Of a DNA stretch of 64,000 nucleotides, positions 1 to 7,747 are shown in pieces. The first letter of the stretch is position 1; every line of letters starts with the position of its first letter. A program made the translations under genes and the position numbers. The notes under the pieces were generated by a model. The model did no database searches. It saw nothing but the letters and a program-made list of their open reading frames with translations, and was not told the origin of the DNA. This DNA is from Allokutzneria multivorans (lineage in GTDB: Bacteria; Actinomycetota; Actinomycetes; Mycobacteriales; Pseudonocardiaceae), in NCBI RefSeq assembly GCF_039537405.1, contig NZ_BAABAL010000009.1:354754-418753 (forward strand), read 5' to 3'.

Positions 1-540
1 CTCATCGAACTGGTGCGGGTCGCGATGGCTTCTCAGGGGTTGCCGATGCAGGGTGGGGAACGACCGCAGGTGATCATCACGATCTCCTACGAAGCCCTCC
101 TCGCCGGACTCTCCGTCGGGTGGACATCGTGGAGCGGGCCGCTCTCAGCACAGTTGGTGCGCAAGATCGCCTGCGACTCCACCGCCATCCCTGTAGTGCT
201 CGACGGCAACGGGGTACCTCTGGACTACGGAAGGGAGAAGCGGACCGCGCCGAAAGCGCTCCGGAAGGCACTGGCGGTGCGGGACGAGGGGTGTGCCTTC
301 CCCGGGTGTGATCGGCCTCCGGCGTGGACGGAAGCTCATCACGTGGTGCATTGGATCAACGGGGGCGAGACCAACCTGGGCAACATGGTCCTGCTGTGCT
401 CGCATCATCATCACGTGATCCACCAGGAAGAGTGGGAGATCGTCTTCGAGGCGGGGTTGCCGGTGTTCCTGCCGCCTGCGTGGATCGACCCGGCACGTGA
501 GCCACGCAGGAACATCCGGCTCGCGGCTGTGGCGGGATAG
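1..540 (+). CDS. DUF222/HNH endonuclease, 5'-truncated by window edge
   Basis: This is the C-terminal part of a 13E12-type DUF222-HNH protein. The reading frame is open from base 1, so the start lies outside the window. The last 100 residues hold a clear HNH nuclease fold: the zinc-type CAFPGCDRP segment, then EAHHVVHW, then GGETNLGNMVLLCSHHHH. The histidine pair and the N/H residues that form the beta-beta-alpha metal site are all present. The family is multicopy in Actinobacteria and often lies in variable regions; its biological role is not settled. A second member lies at 27326-28438. Nothing in the visible part suggests decay. Confidence 0.88.
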   Translation, partial: LIELVRVAMASQGLPMQGGERPQVIITISYEALLAGLSVGWTSWSGPLSAQLVRKIACDSTAIPVVLDGNGVPLDYGREKRTAPKALRKALAVRDEGCAFPGCDRPPAWTEAHHVVHWINGGETNLGNMVLLCSHHHHVIHQEEWEIVFEAGLPVFLPPAWIDPAREPRRNIRLAAVAG

Positions 541-1103
541 AAACATTGTCCTATTGACATGTTTGGTAGAGCCGGGCTCGGATTGCCGTGTTGAGCCGAA
601 TGGGTCAATTCGGGCACTTGAGGGCTGCATGCGGGCAAGCCGGTGGGCTGCCGAGCTGGCTGTGCGGTGGCGGCGCCGGGCAGGGTATTTCCCGGTTGGC
701 CGGGGCGAGCGTCAACAACCAAAACCTGTCCTCCTCACGATCGACCAGTGAGCCGTCGCGGGTGGGTAAAAATGTGGAGGGGCACGCTTAATCTTCGTGC
801 CCTTCGATTGCTTGAGGAAGATTTTACGTAGAAGCACCGCTCTGGCCAGGATCTTTTCTTGCTTCAGTGCTGGCCGAATGCTGAAGGATCGTCAGCTTGG
901 CTCCGCTTTCCCGGGGGTGACCCTAAATGTGTGTTAAGGGTGCAGTGATGCGGGTCACACTACGATAATCGCGTCATCGGGGGTCTGCTAGCTTTGCCCT
1001 CGATCGATTCCGGGGTAACGCTCCTGGCTAAATCGAAATCACCAGAACTTCATTCCCGCCGGTGATCTGTGCGCCCTGGTCGCCGGCATGCGGGGCGGTC
1101 GGC
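541..1103. other. 563-bp intergenic region without a recognisable gene
   Basis: No open frame here has the codon bias of the neighbouring genes. The G+C content is lower than in flanking coding DNA. An imperfect inverted repeat (ACCCTAA ... TTAAGGGT) lies near 917-938 and could be a weak terminator or an operator. Both flanking genes end in this interval, so it is a convergent gap and no promoter is required. Confidence 0.5.
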
Positions 1104-2612
1104 TCAAGTCAGGACCCCCAGCCCGACTTGGGCCGGCCCGCCCTCCCCCTCGGGTGCGCAGTGCTCCCTGGCGAGGAGCCGGAACAGATCCGGCAGCCGA
1201 TAGCGGTCCCCGTCACCGGCGAGCAGCACCCGGGACGCGGCGAGGCTCTCCAGCAGCCGAGCCGCCCTCTCCGAGCTCACTCCGGCGAGCGCCCCAGCGA
1301 CCGTCGGAGTGATCTCGGAGAACCCCAGCAGCCCCAGTCGCCGGAACAACCGGCCCGCGTGCGGGCCGAGCGCCCGCACGCTTCCCTCCAGCGCCTCCCG
1401 CAGATCCAGGCCGCCGTGCCGCAACTCGGCCAGGCGGTGCGCGTCGACGGCGAGGCGATCGGCCATCCGCTGCAAAGTCCACTGTGGATGGTCGGCGAGC
1501 TTGGCGCCGACGATGCGCAGGGCCAGCGGAAGACCCTCGCACAGGAACGCGATGCGCCGCGCGGCGAGCTGCTCGGCGGCCACCCGGCCCTCGCCGACGA
1601 GCGCGTCGAGCAGGGTCAGGGACTCGTGCGAGCTCAAGCCGCTCAACTCCACGCGGTGTGCGCCCGCGAGGCCGGTCAGGCGCCTGCGCGAGGTGGCGAG
1701 CACGGCGCAGCCGCCGCAGCCGGGCAGCAGCGGAGCCACCTGCTCCTCATCGGCGACGTTGTCCAGCACGACCAGCACGCGGCGCTCGGCCAGAACACTG
1801 CGGTAGAGCGCGGCGCGCTCGTCAGAGCCGTCGGGAACCTGAGAAGCGCCGAGCGCGCGCAGGAAACCGGCCATGACGTCCAATGTGGACAGGGGATCGT
1901 TCTTGCCCGACCGGAAGTCCGCGTAGAGCTGGCCGTCGGGAAACTCGGAGCGGAGCCGGTGGCCGACGCGCACGGCGAGCGCCGACTTGCCGGTGCCGGG
2001 CGCGCCGGTGATCACGGCGAGCGCGGGAGCGTAGCCGGAAGGCGAGCCTTCCAAGCTCGCGCACAGCCGATCGGTCTCGGCGAAGCGGCCGGAGAGCTCG
2101 GCGATGTCAGCGGGCAACTGCGCGGGGCGGACCTCACCCTGTTCGGCGCGGCGCAGCCCCTCGATGATCTCCGCGCGCAGCTCTTCCAGCACCTCGGTGT
2201 CGAGGTCGATGCCGGGCAGCACCGGACCGCGGAACTCCTCCAGCGCCTCGCGCAGGTAGCGAGCCTTCTCCTCGGGAGCCGTCGCGGTGCGCGCCGCGCG
2301 GACGAGCGCCTCGCACCAGCGCAGGTCCAGGCGGTGGCCGCTGGTCTCGATGACGTAGCCGGGGGAGCGCGTGAGTATCACACCGGGATCACCGAAAGCC
2401 TTGCGCAGCGCGGAAACGGCGATCTTCACCTGCTTGCGCGCGGCGTCGTGCGGGCGGTCGGGCCAGGCCAGCGCGGCCAGCTCGTCCACCCCGACGACCT
2501 GCCCGGAGCGCAGCAGCAGGACGGCCAGGAGCGCGCGCTGCCGCTTCCCGTTGACCGGAACGCGACCGTGCGCACCCCTGGCTTCCAACTCTCCGAGGAC
2601 CCGGAACTCCAT
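1104..2612 (-). CDS. SARP/AfsR-type transcriptional regulator with NB-ARC ATPase, shortened BTAD
   Basis: A 502-residue regulator. Residues 1-95 form the OmpR-like winged helix of SARPs (FRVLGELEARG, then the KQVKIAVSALRK recognition region). Residues 96-160 match only the first part of the bacterial transcriptional activation domain. At about residue 165 the usual PAQLPAD linker leads into an NB-ARC/STAND ATPase with Walker A GAPGTGKSA (about 202-210), Walker B VLVVLDNV (about 279-286) and a GLPLALRIVG motif. In AfsR relatives the BTAD is about 150 residues, so roughly 80 residues of TPR-like helices are missing although the frame is intact. It lies downstream of, and in the same direction as, the glycosyltransferase at 2704-3954. 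SARPs bind direct repeats upstream of their targets; no such repeat is obvious beside this gene. Confidence 0.88.
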   Translation of the reverse strand: MEFRVLGELEARGAHGRVPVNGKRQRALLAVLLLRSGQVVGVDELAALAWPDRPHDAARKQVKIAVSALRKAFGDPGVILTRSPGYVIETSGHRLDLRWCEALVRAARTATAPEEKARYLREALEEFRGPVLPGIDLDTEVLEELRAEIIEGLRRAEQGEVRPAQLPADIAELSGRFAETDRLCASLEGSPSGYAPALAVITGAPGTGKSALAVRVGHRLRSEFPDGQLYADFRSGKNDPLSTLDVMAGFLRALGASQVPDGSDERAALYRSVLAERRVLVVLDNVADEEQVAPLLPGCGGCAVLATSRRRLTGLAGAHRVELSGLSSHESLTLLDALVGEGRVAAEQLAARRIAFLCEGLPLALRIVGAKLADHPQWTLQRMADRLAVDAHRLAELRHGGLDLREALEGSVRALGPHAGRLFRRLGLLGFSEITPTVAGALAGVSSERAARLLESLAASRVLLAGDGDRYRLPDLFRLLAREHCAPEGEGGPAQVGLGVLT

Positions 2613-2703
2613 GTGGCACCCCCGTCCTGGAACCAGGATGCCGCCCGCCGCTGACCGGGCGCTAAAAACGCTGTACCGCGCCCATACCCGGCGGATACCC
2701 GGG

Positions 2704-3954
2704 CTACAGGCGCTTCAGGAACTCCACCACCGGAGCCGCCCCGTCCTCAGCGTTGATCAGCGCGGACAGCGCGGTGGCGCGCTCGCGGAAGCGCGGGTCG
2801 GTCACGGCCGCGTGGACAGCGGCGCCGAGCCGGTCAGCGGTGATCGTGCTCATCGGCACAGGCGGCGTCGCGACGCCGAGCCTGGCCAGCGTGCCGGACC
2901 AGAAGGGCTGGTCGGCCAGCACCGGAACGGGGATCGCCGGCACGCCCGCGCGCAGCGCCGCCGCCGAGGTGCCCGCGCCCGCGTGGTGCACGACCGCGGC
3001 CATCCTCGGGAACAGCCATTCGTGCGGCACATCGCCGATGGTGATCAGGTTCTCGTCCTGGAGGGAGCTCATGTCGGCCCAGCCCGCCTGGACGACCCCG
3101 CGCACCCCGGCCTGCCGCAGCGCGGTCGCGGCGAGGCGCCCGAGGTGCTCGCCGTCCCCGGGAACCATGCTGCCGAAACCGACGAACACCGGCGGCGGGC
3201 CCGCTTCGAGGAACTCGACCAGCTCGGCGGGCGGCTGCCAGCCGGGCGCGACGTGCGGCCACCAGTAGCCGCAGACCTCCATGCCCTCGCGCCAATCGGC
3301 CGGGCGCGGGATCACGTGCCTGCTGTAGCCGTTGAACACCGGCCACTTCTCGGTGTTCTGCTCGCGCAGAGCCTGACCGACGGAGAGCTTGGGCAGCCCG
3401 TAGCGCTCGCGCACCACGGCCGAGGCGGGAGCGTAGGCGGAGCCGACCATGCGCACCATGGCGTTCGCCGCGAGGACGTTGCCGAGCGGGCCGAACGAGC
3501 CGCCCTTGCTCAGGATGGGCGCGAACTCGCGCGTGGGGTAGGAGGGGGAGAGGAACACCCCGGCGCTCGGCACGCGCAGGCCCTTGGCGACCGAGTACGC
3601 GATCGTGGAGACCATCGGTGCCGCGAGCAGCACGTCCGGGCCCTCCTCCTCGGCGACGTCGGCGAGCGCCCCTGCCGCGCGAACCATCTCCTTCTTCAGC
3701 ACCTTCATCTGCCTGAACATGCCGATCGCGGAGGACTTGGCCTGCGACCACTTCTGGCCGTCCTCGGACTTCAACGCCTCGCGGGGGTCGCCCGGCAGCG
3801 CGCGGAAATCGAGCCCGCACGCGCGCACCATCTCCTCGAAGGGGGCGTGCGTGGCGATGGTGACCTTGTGACCTTCTGCGATCAGGCGCACGCCGAGGCC
3901 CGTGTAGGGGGAGACGTCTCCCCTGGAACCGGCGGTCGCGAGTAGCACGTGCAT
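2704..3954 (-). CDS. GT1-family (UGT/macrolide-type) glycosyltransferase
   Basis: A 416-residue GT-B glycosyltransferase that moves a sugar from an NDP-sugar to a lipid or small-molecule acceptor. The N-terminus LLATAGSRGDVSPY is the glycine-rich acceptor-domain loop of this group. The C-terminal donor domain has VGFGSMV and the signature beginning HHAGAGTSAAALRAG (about residue 318) with a following DQPFW. The start at 3954 is chosen because it precedes the conserved first strand and has a GGGGGAG ribosome site; the frame stays open upstream but is not conserved-looking. It is divergent from the GT87 gene at 4010 and is followed 91 bp later by the SARP gene. The acceptor cannot be read from sequence; sterol, glycolipid or macrolide-like glycosylation are all possible. 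Confidence 0.88.
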   Translation of the reverse strand: MHVLLATAGSRGDVSPYTGLGVRLIAEGHKVTIATHAPFEEMVRACGLDFRALPGDPREALKSEDGQKWSQAKSSAIGMFRQMKVLKKEMVRAAGALADVAEEEGPDVLLAAPMVSTIAYSVAKGLRVPSAGVFLSPSYPTREFAPILSKGGSFGPLGNVLAANAMVRMVGSAYAPASAVVRERYGLPKLSVGQALREQNTEKWPVFNGYSRHVIPRPADWREGMEVCGYWWPHVAPGWQPPAELVEFLEAGPPPVFVGFGSMVPGDGEHLGRLAATALRQAGVRGVVQAGWADMSSLQDENLITIGDVPHEWLFPRMAAVVHHAGAGTSAAALRAGVPAIPVPVLADQPFWSGTLARLGVATPPVPMSTITADRLGAAVHAAVTDPRFRERATALSALINAEDGAAPVVEFLKRL

Positions 3955-4009
3955 GGCTGCTTCTCCCCCGTAGCGAGTGTCGATCGCAACGCTAACTCGC
4001 GGGCTCTGT

Positions 4010-5176
4010 ATGAAGGCACCCGTGGTGCACACTCGGAACGCTCTGCTTGCCCTCGCGGCGGCGACCGTGCTAGCGGCGCTGTTCACCTGGGGGTCGACGC
4101 TGATCGACCTCCAGGTCTACCGGGCAGGCGGGCACGCCTGGCTCAACGGCCTGCCGCTGTACGGCGACGGTTTTCCCTACCTGCCCAGCGACACGGGGCT
4201 GCCGTTCACCTACCCGCCGTTCGCCGCCGTGCTCTTCGCTCCGCTCGCGCTGCTGCCGATGACCGGTGCGGTAGTGGTGCTGACGCTGCTGACCGTGCTC
4301 GCACTGGCCGGGACCTGTGTGCTCGTCGTGCGCCACCTCGGCAGGAACTGGTTGCTGGGCCTGGTCTTCACGCTGCTCTGCGTGCTGGTCGAGCCCGTGC
4401 GGTCGTCGCTGTGGCTCGGTCAGATCAACGTGCTGCTGATGGTCGCCGTCGTCGCGGACTGCCTGCTGCCGAGGACGCCGTGGCCGCGCGGGCTGCTGAT
4501 CGGCATCGTCGCGGCGATCAAGCTCACCCCGGCGGCTTTCGGGCTGTACTTCGTGGTGTCGCGGCAGTGGCGGCCGGTCGGCAACGTGGTCCTGGGCTTC
4601 CTCGGGGCCACCGCGTTGGGTTTCCTGTTGGCCCCCAAGGACTCCATGGCCTACTGGTTCGGCGTCCTCGCCAGCACGGACCGCATCGGGGCCTCGTGGT
4701 CGCGGGACAACCAGTCGCTGCGCGGGCTTCTCGCGCGCAGCGGGCTGCCGGACTCCACGATCATTCCACTGTGGACAGTCGGCGTTGTGGTGATCGTCGC
4801 GGTGGCGTGGTTCGTCGCGGCGAGGTTGCGGCGCCGTGGCGAGGATCTTGTGGCGTTGACCGTGGTCGCGGTGGCCGGGCTGCTGGCTTCGCCGGTGTCG
4901 TGGACGACGCACTGGGTGTGGGTGGTGCCCGCGCTGATCGGGCTGGTGCTCGCGCGGAGGTGGGTGTGGCTCGCCGTGGTGGCCGTGTTCTTCGCCGAGC
5001 CGCACCGGTTGATGTCGCCGCACGGGAACTTCCTGTGGTGGCAGCACCTGGTCGGCAACGCCTACCTGATCATCGCCGTCGCGCTCCTAGTGCAACTCGT
5101 CGGTTGCGCCTCGCGGAACGATGTGCAACTCTTGGGTTGCACCAACCGAGAGGGAGAACGCCATGAGCAGCACTGA
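4010..5176 (+). CDS. GT87-family (DUF2029) polyprenyl-phosphate-sugar membrane glycosyltransferase
   Basis: A 388-residue integral membrane protein with about 10 hydrophobic segments. After the first segment comes the family signature DLQVYRAGG and then PFTYPPFAA, with acidic residues facing the outside. Further shared motifs are LGQINVLLM, LPRTPWPRGLLIG, IKLTP, DNQSLRG and SPVSWTTHW. GT87 enzymes use polyprenyl-phosphate mannose or a related donor to build cell-envelope glycolipids such as PIM/LAM. Four paralogues lie at 41796-47087. The ATG at 4010 is preferred over an in-frame GTG at 3977 because neighbouring paralogues begin a similar distance before the signature. The last 30 residues read through the operator region of the next operon and overlap its first gene by 14 bp, so the tail is probably not functional. 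Confidence 0.88.
   Translation: MKAPVVHTRNALLALAAATVLAALFTWGSTLIDLQVYRAGGHAWLNGLPLYGDGFPYLPSDTGLPFTYPPFAAVLFAPLALLPMTGAVVVLTLLTVLALAGTCVLVVRHLGRNWLLGLVFTLLCVLVEPVRSSLWLGQINVLLMVAVVADCLLPRTPWPRGLLIGIVAAIKLTPAAFGLYFVVSRQWRPVGNVVLGFLGATALGFLLAPKDSMAYWFGVLASTDRIGASWSRDNQSLRGLLARSGLPDSTIIPLWTVGVVVIVAVAWFVAARLRRRGEDLVALTVVAVAGLLASPVSWTTHWVWVVPALIGLVLARRWVWLAVVAVFFAEPHRLMSPHGNFLWWQHLVGNAYLIIAVALLVQLVGCASRNDVQLLGCTNREGERHEQH
5092..5142. promoter_or_regulatory. Two inverted-repeat operators for the SRPBCC-ArsR operon
   Basis: There are two copies of GCAAC-N6-GTTGC: 5092-5107, and 5123-5142 where the arms extend to a perfect GTGCAAC-N6-GTTGCAC. Their centres are 33 bp apart, three helical turns, so two dimers could bind the same face. 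They lie just before the SRPBCC start. The ArsR protein at 5673 is the likely ligand (inference). The sites overlap the 3' end of the upstream GT87 coding sequence. Confidence 0.7.
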
Positions 5177-5600
5177 CCGCATCGAGCGGGAACTCGTCAT
5201 CGACGCGCCGGTCGAGAGGGTGTGGGCCGCGATCACCGAGTCCGACCAGATCGTGAAGTGGTTGGGGGACTTCGCCGAGATCGACCTGAAGCCCGGGGGG
5301 CGACTGGTCTTCGGCTGGTCCGAGCACGGGCGCTTCAACGCCGTGATCGACGAGGTCGAGCCCACGTCGCGGCTGGTCTACCGGTGGACCACCGAATCGG
5401 GCGTGGAGGTCACCGACGGCAACGCCACCCGGGTCGAGTACACGCTCGCGCCCGAAGGCTCCGGAACCCGGCTTCGCTTGGTGGAGAACGGTTTCGACGC
5501 GCTCGCCTTCGCGCCGGAGGTGCGCGCCGCCAAGCACGCGGACAACGTCGGCGGCTGGCAGTCCGAGCTGGACGAGCTGAAGGTGTACGTGGAGGCATGA
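5163..5600 (+). CDS. SRPBCC (AHSA1-like) domain protein
   Basis: A 145-residue START/SRPBCC-fold protein beginning RIERELVIDAPVERVW, the typical first strand and helix of the AHSA1/CalC group, and closing with GGWQSELDELKVYV. Members bind hydrophobic ligands in a deep pocket. The ATG at 5163 follows GAGGGAGAA; an upstream in-frame ATG at 5121 lies inside the operator and is unlikely. It is the first gene of an operon ending in an ArsR repressor, a very common actinobacterial pair in which the regulator controls both genes. Its stop overlaps the ATG of a 13-codon minigene (ATGA). Confidence 0.88.
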   Translation: MSSTDRIERELVIDAPVERVWAAITESDQIVKWLGDFAEIDLKPGGRLVFGWSEHGRFNAVIDEVEPTSRLVYRWTTESGVEVTDGNATRVEYTLAPEGSGTRLRLVENGFDALAFAPEVRAAKHADNVGGWQSELDELKVYVEA

Positions 5601-5638
5601 CTTCCGGCGACGTGATCTTCTCAGCGGAGGCGGCATGA
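5597..5638 (+). CDS. 13-codon minigene, copy 1, translationally chained
   Basis: This short frame (MTSGDVIFSAEAA) starts with an ATG that overlaps the SRPBCC stop (ATGA). It has a GGAGG site just upstream and ends on an ATGA that overlaps the next minigene. It arises from a 38-bp tandem duplication. Whether the peptide is made or matters is unknown; it could simply carry ribosomes across the gap. Confidence 0.35.
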   Translation: MTSGDVIFSAEAA

Positions 5639-5672
5639 TTTCCGGTGACGTGATCTTCCCAGCGGAGGCGGC
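5597..5672 (+). repeat. 38-bp tandem duplication of a stop/start/RBS junction
   Basis: Units 5597-5634 and 5635-5672 are 35/38 identical. Each unit starts with ATGA and ends with the ribosome site AGCGGAGGCGGC. The unit length is not a multiple of 3, but the stop/start overlaps keep translation in register for each following start. Confidence 0.85.
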
Positions 5673-5676
5673 ATGA
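5635..5676 (+). CDS. 13-codon minigene, copy 2, translationally chained to arsR
   Basis: This is the second copy of the duplicated 38-bp unit and reads MISGDVIFPAEAA. It begins on the ATGA shared with copy 1, is preceded by AGCGGAGGCGGC, and ends on the ATGA that opens the ArsR gene at 5673. Three base differences separate the copies, giving two amino-acid changes and one silent change, with no frame loss. Confidence 0.35.
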   Translation: MISGDVIFPAEAA

Positions 5677-5984
5677 CGGTCGACGAGGTTCTTGCGGCGC
5701 TTGCCGATCCGATGCGCAGGCGGTTGCTCGACCTGCTCGCCGAGAAGGGGGAGTGCTCGGCGACCGTGCTCGCCGCCGAGCTCCCCGTCACCCGGCAGGC
5801 GGTGGTGAAACACCTTGCCGTGCTGGAGAAAGCCGCGTTGGTGGCCGGGCGGCGGCACGGTCGCGAGGTGCGCTACGCCGTCCGGCCGGAAGCGCTCGGG
5901 GCGACCGCGCGGTGGATGGACCACGTCGCGTCCGAGTGGGACCGCAGGCTCGCGGTGATCAAGAAGATCGCCGAGGAGTCGTGA
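5673..5984 (+). CDS. ArsR-family winged-helix repressor
   Basis: A 103-residue regulator. It has the LADPMRRRLLDLL first helix, the recognition region VTRQAVVKHLAVLEKAALV and the wing GRRHGREVRYAV, which are standard for the non-metal ArsR group paired with SRPBCC proteins. No metal-binding cysteine pair is visible, so a small-molecule or redox cue is likelier than a metal. The ATG at 5673 has an AGCGGAGG site. It probably represses its own operon through the palindromes at 5092-5142. Its 3' end overlaps the convergent TetR gene by 26 bp. Confidence 0.9.
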   Translation: MTVDEVLAALADPMRRRLLDLLAEKGECSATVLAAELPVTRQAVVKHLAVLEKAALVAGRRHGREVRYAVRPEALGATARWMDHVASEWDRRLAVIKKIAEES

Positions 5985-6636
5985 ACGGCTCCAGGCCCAT
6001 GATGAGCGCGGTCAGCCCGAACTCGAACTGGGCGTCGCCGCCGCTGGTCGCGGCCAGCTCCCCGGCGAGGTCGACGACCGTCGGATAGTCCACTTCGGAC
6101 ACCGCTGCCATGGTCGCGCGCAGACGGCGCCGCCCTTCGGGGTCCTGTTTCTCCGCGTTCATCTGGGATTCCCACAGGGCGGCGCCGAGCACGAAGGTGA
6201 ACAGCGAGGTGTGCGCCCGCGCCGCGTTCTCCTTGCTGAAGCCCGCCTCTCGTAGCGCGCGCACGACGGTTTCCGTTGCGGCGGCGGTCTCCGGGCCCTT
6301 GAGCGGCCTGCTCGCGAGGATGCGCAGCAGGCACGGGTGCTCCAGCAGCAGCTCGCGCAGACCCGTTGCGACAGAACGGAGTTGCTGTTGCCACGGGCCT
6401 TGGGCGGAGGAGAGCTTGCGCGTGCTGAACAGGTGGTCGCGGACGGCGTCGATCAGCTCGTCCTTGTTGCGGAAGTACGTGTAGAGCGCCATCGGGCCGA
6501 CGCCCAGCTCCTTCGCGAGCGCGCGCAGACTGAACGCCTCCACGCCCTCGGTCTTCATCAGGCCCAGTGCCGTGGTGACGATCAGCTCCGGGTTGAGCGT
6601 GTTGCGCGGGGCCCTCGTGCGCTTGTCGGACATCAC
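5959..6636 (-). CDS. TetR-family transcriptional regulator
   Basis: A 225-residue TetR protein. The N-terminal helix-turn-helix reads FSLRALAKELGVGPMALYTYFRNKDEL (about residues 35-62), a near-consensus recognition helix. The C-terminal domain is all-helical and of the TetR_C_1 type. It is divergent from the quinone oxidoreductase at 6709, with a 27-bp palindrome between the two starts, so it almost certainly represses that gene and itself. Start at 6636 or the next codon (MM). The 3' end overlaps the ArsR gene tail to tail. Confidence 0.9.
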   Translation of the reverse strand: MMSDKRTRAPRNTLNPELIVTTALGLMKTEGVEAFSLRALAKELGVGPMALYTYFRNKDELIDAVRDHLFSTRKLSSAQGPWQQQLRSVATGLRELLLEHPCLLRILASRPLKGPETAAATETVVRALREAGFSKENAARAHTSLFTFVLGAALWESQMNAEKQDPEGRRRLRATMAAVSEVDYPTVVDLAGELAATSGGDAQFEFGLTALIMGLEPFTTPRRSS

Positions 6637-6657
6637 TTCTCCAGCTCGGCGGCGCTA

Positions 6658-6684
6658 CTGTACGGTGTACTGTACGCCGTACAG
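6658..6684. promoter_or_regulatory. TetR operator palindrome
   Basis: A 27-bp inverted repeat with 13-bp arms around one central base, CTGTACGGTGTAC-T-GTACGCCGTACAG, with a single mismatched pair. It sits in the gap between the divergent TetR and oxidoreductase starts, the classic site for an autoregulated TetR operator. Confidence 0.8.
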
Positions 6685-6708
6685 TCGTTGTTTGGAGAGG
6701 GACTCCCG

Positions 6709-7662
6709 ATGCGTGCAGTGCAGATCACCGAGTTCGGCGGGCCCGAGGTGCTGACCATGGCCTCGCTGCCCGATCCCGTCGCCGGGCCCGGGCAGGTGCT
6801 GATCACCGTGGACCGCGCCGGCATCAACTACGCCGACACCCACCAGGTCGAGAACTCCTACCTGGCCCCCGCCTCGCTGCCGCTGGTCCCGGGCGGTGAG
6901 GTCGTCGGGCACACCGAGGACGGCCGTCGCGTCGTCGCGCTGCTCAACGGCGGCGGCTACGCCGAGAAGGCCGCCGCCGCGACGCACAGCACCTTCGACG
7001 TGCCCGAGGGCGTCAGCGACGGCGCCGCGCTCGCGCTGGTGTTGCAGGGCACGACCGCGTGGCACCTGCTGCGGACCTCCGCGCGGATGATCGAGGGTGA
7101 GACCGTCGTCGTGCACGCCGCCGCCGGGGGAGTCGGATCCCTCGCGGTGCAGCTCGCCAAGCAGTGGGGTGCCGGGCGCGTCATCGCCACCGCCTCCACC
7201 GAGGAGAAGCGCGCCAAGGCTCTGGAGCTGGGCGCCGACGTCGCGGTCGACGGGGCTCCCGAGGGCTTGAAGGAGCGGCTCGTCGAGGCCAACGGCGGCA
7301 AGCGCGTCGACATCGTGCTGGAAATGGTCGGCGGTCCCACTTTCGACGCTTCCCTTGCCGCGCTCGGCCGTTTCGGTCGCGTCATCACCTACGGCGCCGC
7401 TTCGCGGGAGGCCGCGACGCCGGTCGTCCCCGCCGCGCTGATGCGGGGCTCGAAGTCCGTCGTCGGGTTCTGGCTGGCCGACTGCTTCGGCGTGCCCGGC
7501 ATGATCGGCGAGCCGCTGGCCGAGCTGTTCGCGCTCGCGGAGAAGGGGCAGCTCACCGCGATCGTCGGCGGCGACTACCCGATGTCCGATGTGGCCAAGG
7601 CGCACAACGACATCCGCTCGCGCCGCACCGTCGGCAAGCTCGTGCTCGACCCGCGCCGCTAG
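6709..7662 (+). CDS. NAD(P)H:quinone oxidoreductase, zinc-free MDR (zeta-crystallin type)
   Basis: A 317-residue medium-chain reductase. It begins MRAVQITEFGGPEVL, shows the substrate-domain GINYADTH, and carries a nucleotide-binding motif in VHAAAGGVGSLAVQLAK (AxxGGVG type). The catalytic and structural zinc ligands of alcohol dehydrogenases are absent, which places it with quinone reductases. It likely reduces quinones or enals with NADPH in the cytoplasm. The ATG at 6709 follows GGAGAGGGA. Control by the TetR protein at 5959-6636 is inferred from the shared operator. Confidence 0.9.
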   Translation: MRAVQITEFGGPEVLTMASLPDPVAGPGQVLITVDRAGINYADTHQVENSYLAPASLPLVPGGEVVGHTEDGRRVVALLNGGGYAEKAAAATHSTFDVPEGVSDGAALALVLQGTTAWHLLRTSARMIEGETVVVHAAAGGVGSLAVQLAKQWGAGRVIATASTEEKRAKALELGADVAVDGAPEGLKERLVEANGGKRVDIVLEMVGGPTFDASLAALGRFGRVITYGAASREAATPVVPAALMRGSKSVVGFWLADCFGVPGMIGEPLAELFALAEKGQLTAIVGGDYPMSDVAKAHNDIRSRRTVGKLVLDPRR

Positions 7663-7681
7663 CCCCGCGTCCACGCACGCG

Positions 7682-7741
7682 AATGCCGCGTTTGGTCCGT
7701 TGAGGTACCTGAATGAGTCATTGAGCGCTTACGAGGAGGAG
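7682..7741. repeat. 30-bp palindromic repeat array A (two units)
   Basis: Two units, 7682-7711 and 7712-7741. The second has the perfect core AATGAGTCATT. The same family occurs at 36964, 44449 and 50320. The array ends exactly where the ribosome site of ohr (GAGGAGGAGA) begins. Confidence 0.75.
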
Positions 7742-7747
7742 AGATCT

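Noticed and set aside
917..938. Imperfect inverted repeat ACCCTAA/TTAAGGGT as a terminator for the first HNH gene
   Set aside because: It is nearly 400 bp downstream of the stop, has a bulge and no T-run, so it is too weak to call.
7589..7747. N-terminal extension of Ohr through array A
   Set aside because: The frame is open and reads as the same 10-residue repeat, but there is no start codon with a ribosome site upstream, while GAGGAGGAGA directly precedes GTG 7748.
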